Shown here: one piece after another, positions 52,097-52,154 of the stretch
Numbering within the stretch: the stretch's first letter is position 1
Layout of the letters: every line of letters starts with the position of its first letter
Notes under the pieces: model-generated
The model's input: the letters and a program-made list of their open reading frames with translations, nothing else
What the model was told of the DNA's origin: nothing
Databases searched by the model: none
Program-made: the position numbers and the translations under genes
Origin: Massilia norwichensis
Lineage (GTDB): Bacteria > Pseudomonadota > Gammaproteobacteria > Burkholderiales > Burkholderiaceae_D
Reading direction: 5' to 3'
Assembly (NCBI RefSeq): GCF_024753245.1
Contig: NZ_JANUGX010000040.1
Location: 1-52,154, forward strand
Length of the DNA stretch: 52,154 nucleotides

Positions 52097-52154
52097 GTGC
52101 GCCCAGCATGGGCGCAATCTTGGAGGTGTAAGTCCTCCCGTAAGCTGACCACAA
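52097..52154 (+). mobile_element. 5' end of a group IIC intron (cut by the window edge)
   Basis: GTGCGCCCAGCATGGGCGCA followed by ATCT, then GGAGGTGTAAGTCCTCCCG, closely follows the 5' start of bacterial class C introns: a GUGYG start, the GCCC..GGGC hairpin of domain I, and the GGUG..AGUCC element. It begins 7 bases after the terminator stem, and class C introns are known to insert just after terminator hairpins. The reverse transcriptase and the catalytic domains V-VI would lie beyond the window, so intactness is unknown. Confidence 0.85.

Overview
The window looks like a near-origin segment of a GC-rich betaproteobacterial chromosome, most likely Oxalobacteraceae (Massilia/Janthinobacterium-like). 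The grounds are the protein style, the order mnmG-rsmG-parA-parB followed by atpIBEFHAGDC, an orphan slmA, and a PHB-depolymerase-type esterase. This placement is by recognition only; no search was run.

Layout. Positions 1-8250 hold a small membrane protein, a LysR regulator, an Lrp-type regulator divergent from a bifunctional putA that lacks the DNA-binding domain, alanine dehydrogenase (ald) and an MTA/SAH-nucleosidase-like gene. Positions 8250-9582 are non-coding. They contain three copies, about 475-490 bp apart, of one rigid module: an AT-rich stretch, TAG repeats resembling a DnaA-trio, an inverted DnaA-box pair, a conserved GTTTACGTG, and 141-142 bp after the first box a second inverted DnaA-box pair. 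This is the strongest candidate for a replication origin and the most unusual feature of the window. Positions 9583-16490 hold metabolic and transport genes (GMC oxidoreductase, periplasmic binding protein, alpha/beta hydrolase, Fe-type alcohol dehydrogenase, TSUP permease, DUF1176 protein). A perfect parS lies inside a terminator-like hairpin at 15491-15506, and a second, imperfect parS lies just before mnmG.

Positions 16657-28424 carry mnmG-rsmG, parAB and the complete nine-gene ATP synthase operon, all on the plus strand, as expected if replication forks move rightward from the 8.3-9.5 kb region. The parB-atpI gap holds a further inverted DnaA-box pair and a near-consensus sigma70 promoter. 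Positions 28557-34204 carry msrA, a beta-lactamase-fold serine hydrolase, a peptidoglycan amidase, a CoA-binding protein, ppk2, a periplasmic glutathione peroxidase and ompW behind a perfect FNR/ANR box. Positions 34292-37505 (minus strand) are a pyrimidine nucleotidase-slmA-pabB/pabC-fusion cluster. Positions 37609-39854 carry a TraB/GumN protein and argB with tRNA-Thr and tRNA-Asp; the 3' end of tRNA-Asp plus its terminator is duplicated nearby.

Positions 39963-52018 are mostly short housekeeping and accessory operons: a CWC protein, an esterase, a thioesterase, DUF1289, an MBL hydrolase, nitronate monooxygenase, hpt, aminopeptidase P, MgtC-like, DUF924, DUF2520, MAPEG, AlkB and a small outer-membrane barrel. 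The last 58 bases match the 5' end of a group IIC intron, placed right after the terminator of the barrel gene as that class prefers; the rest of the intron is outside the window.
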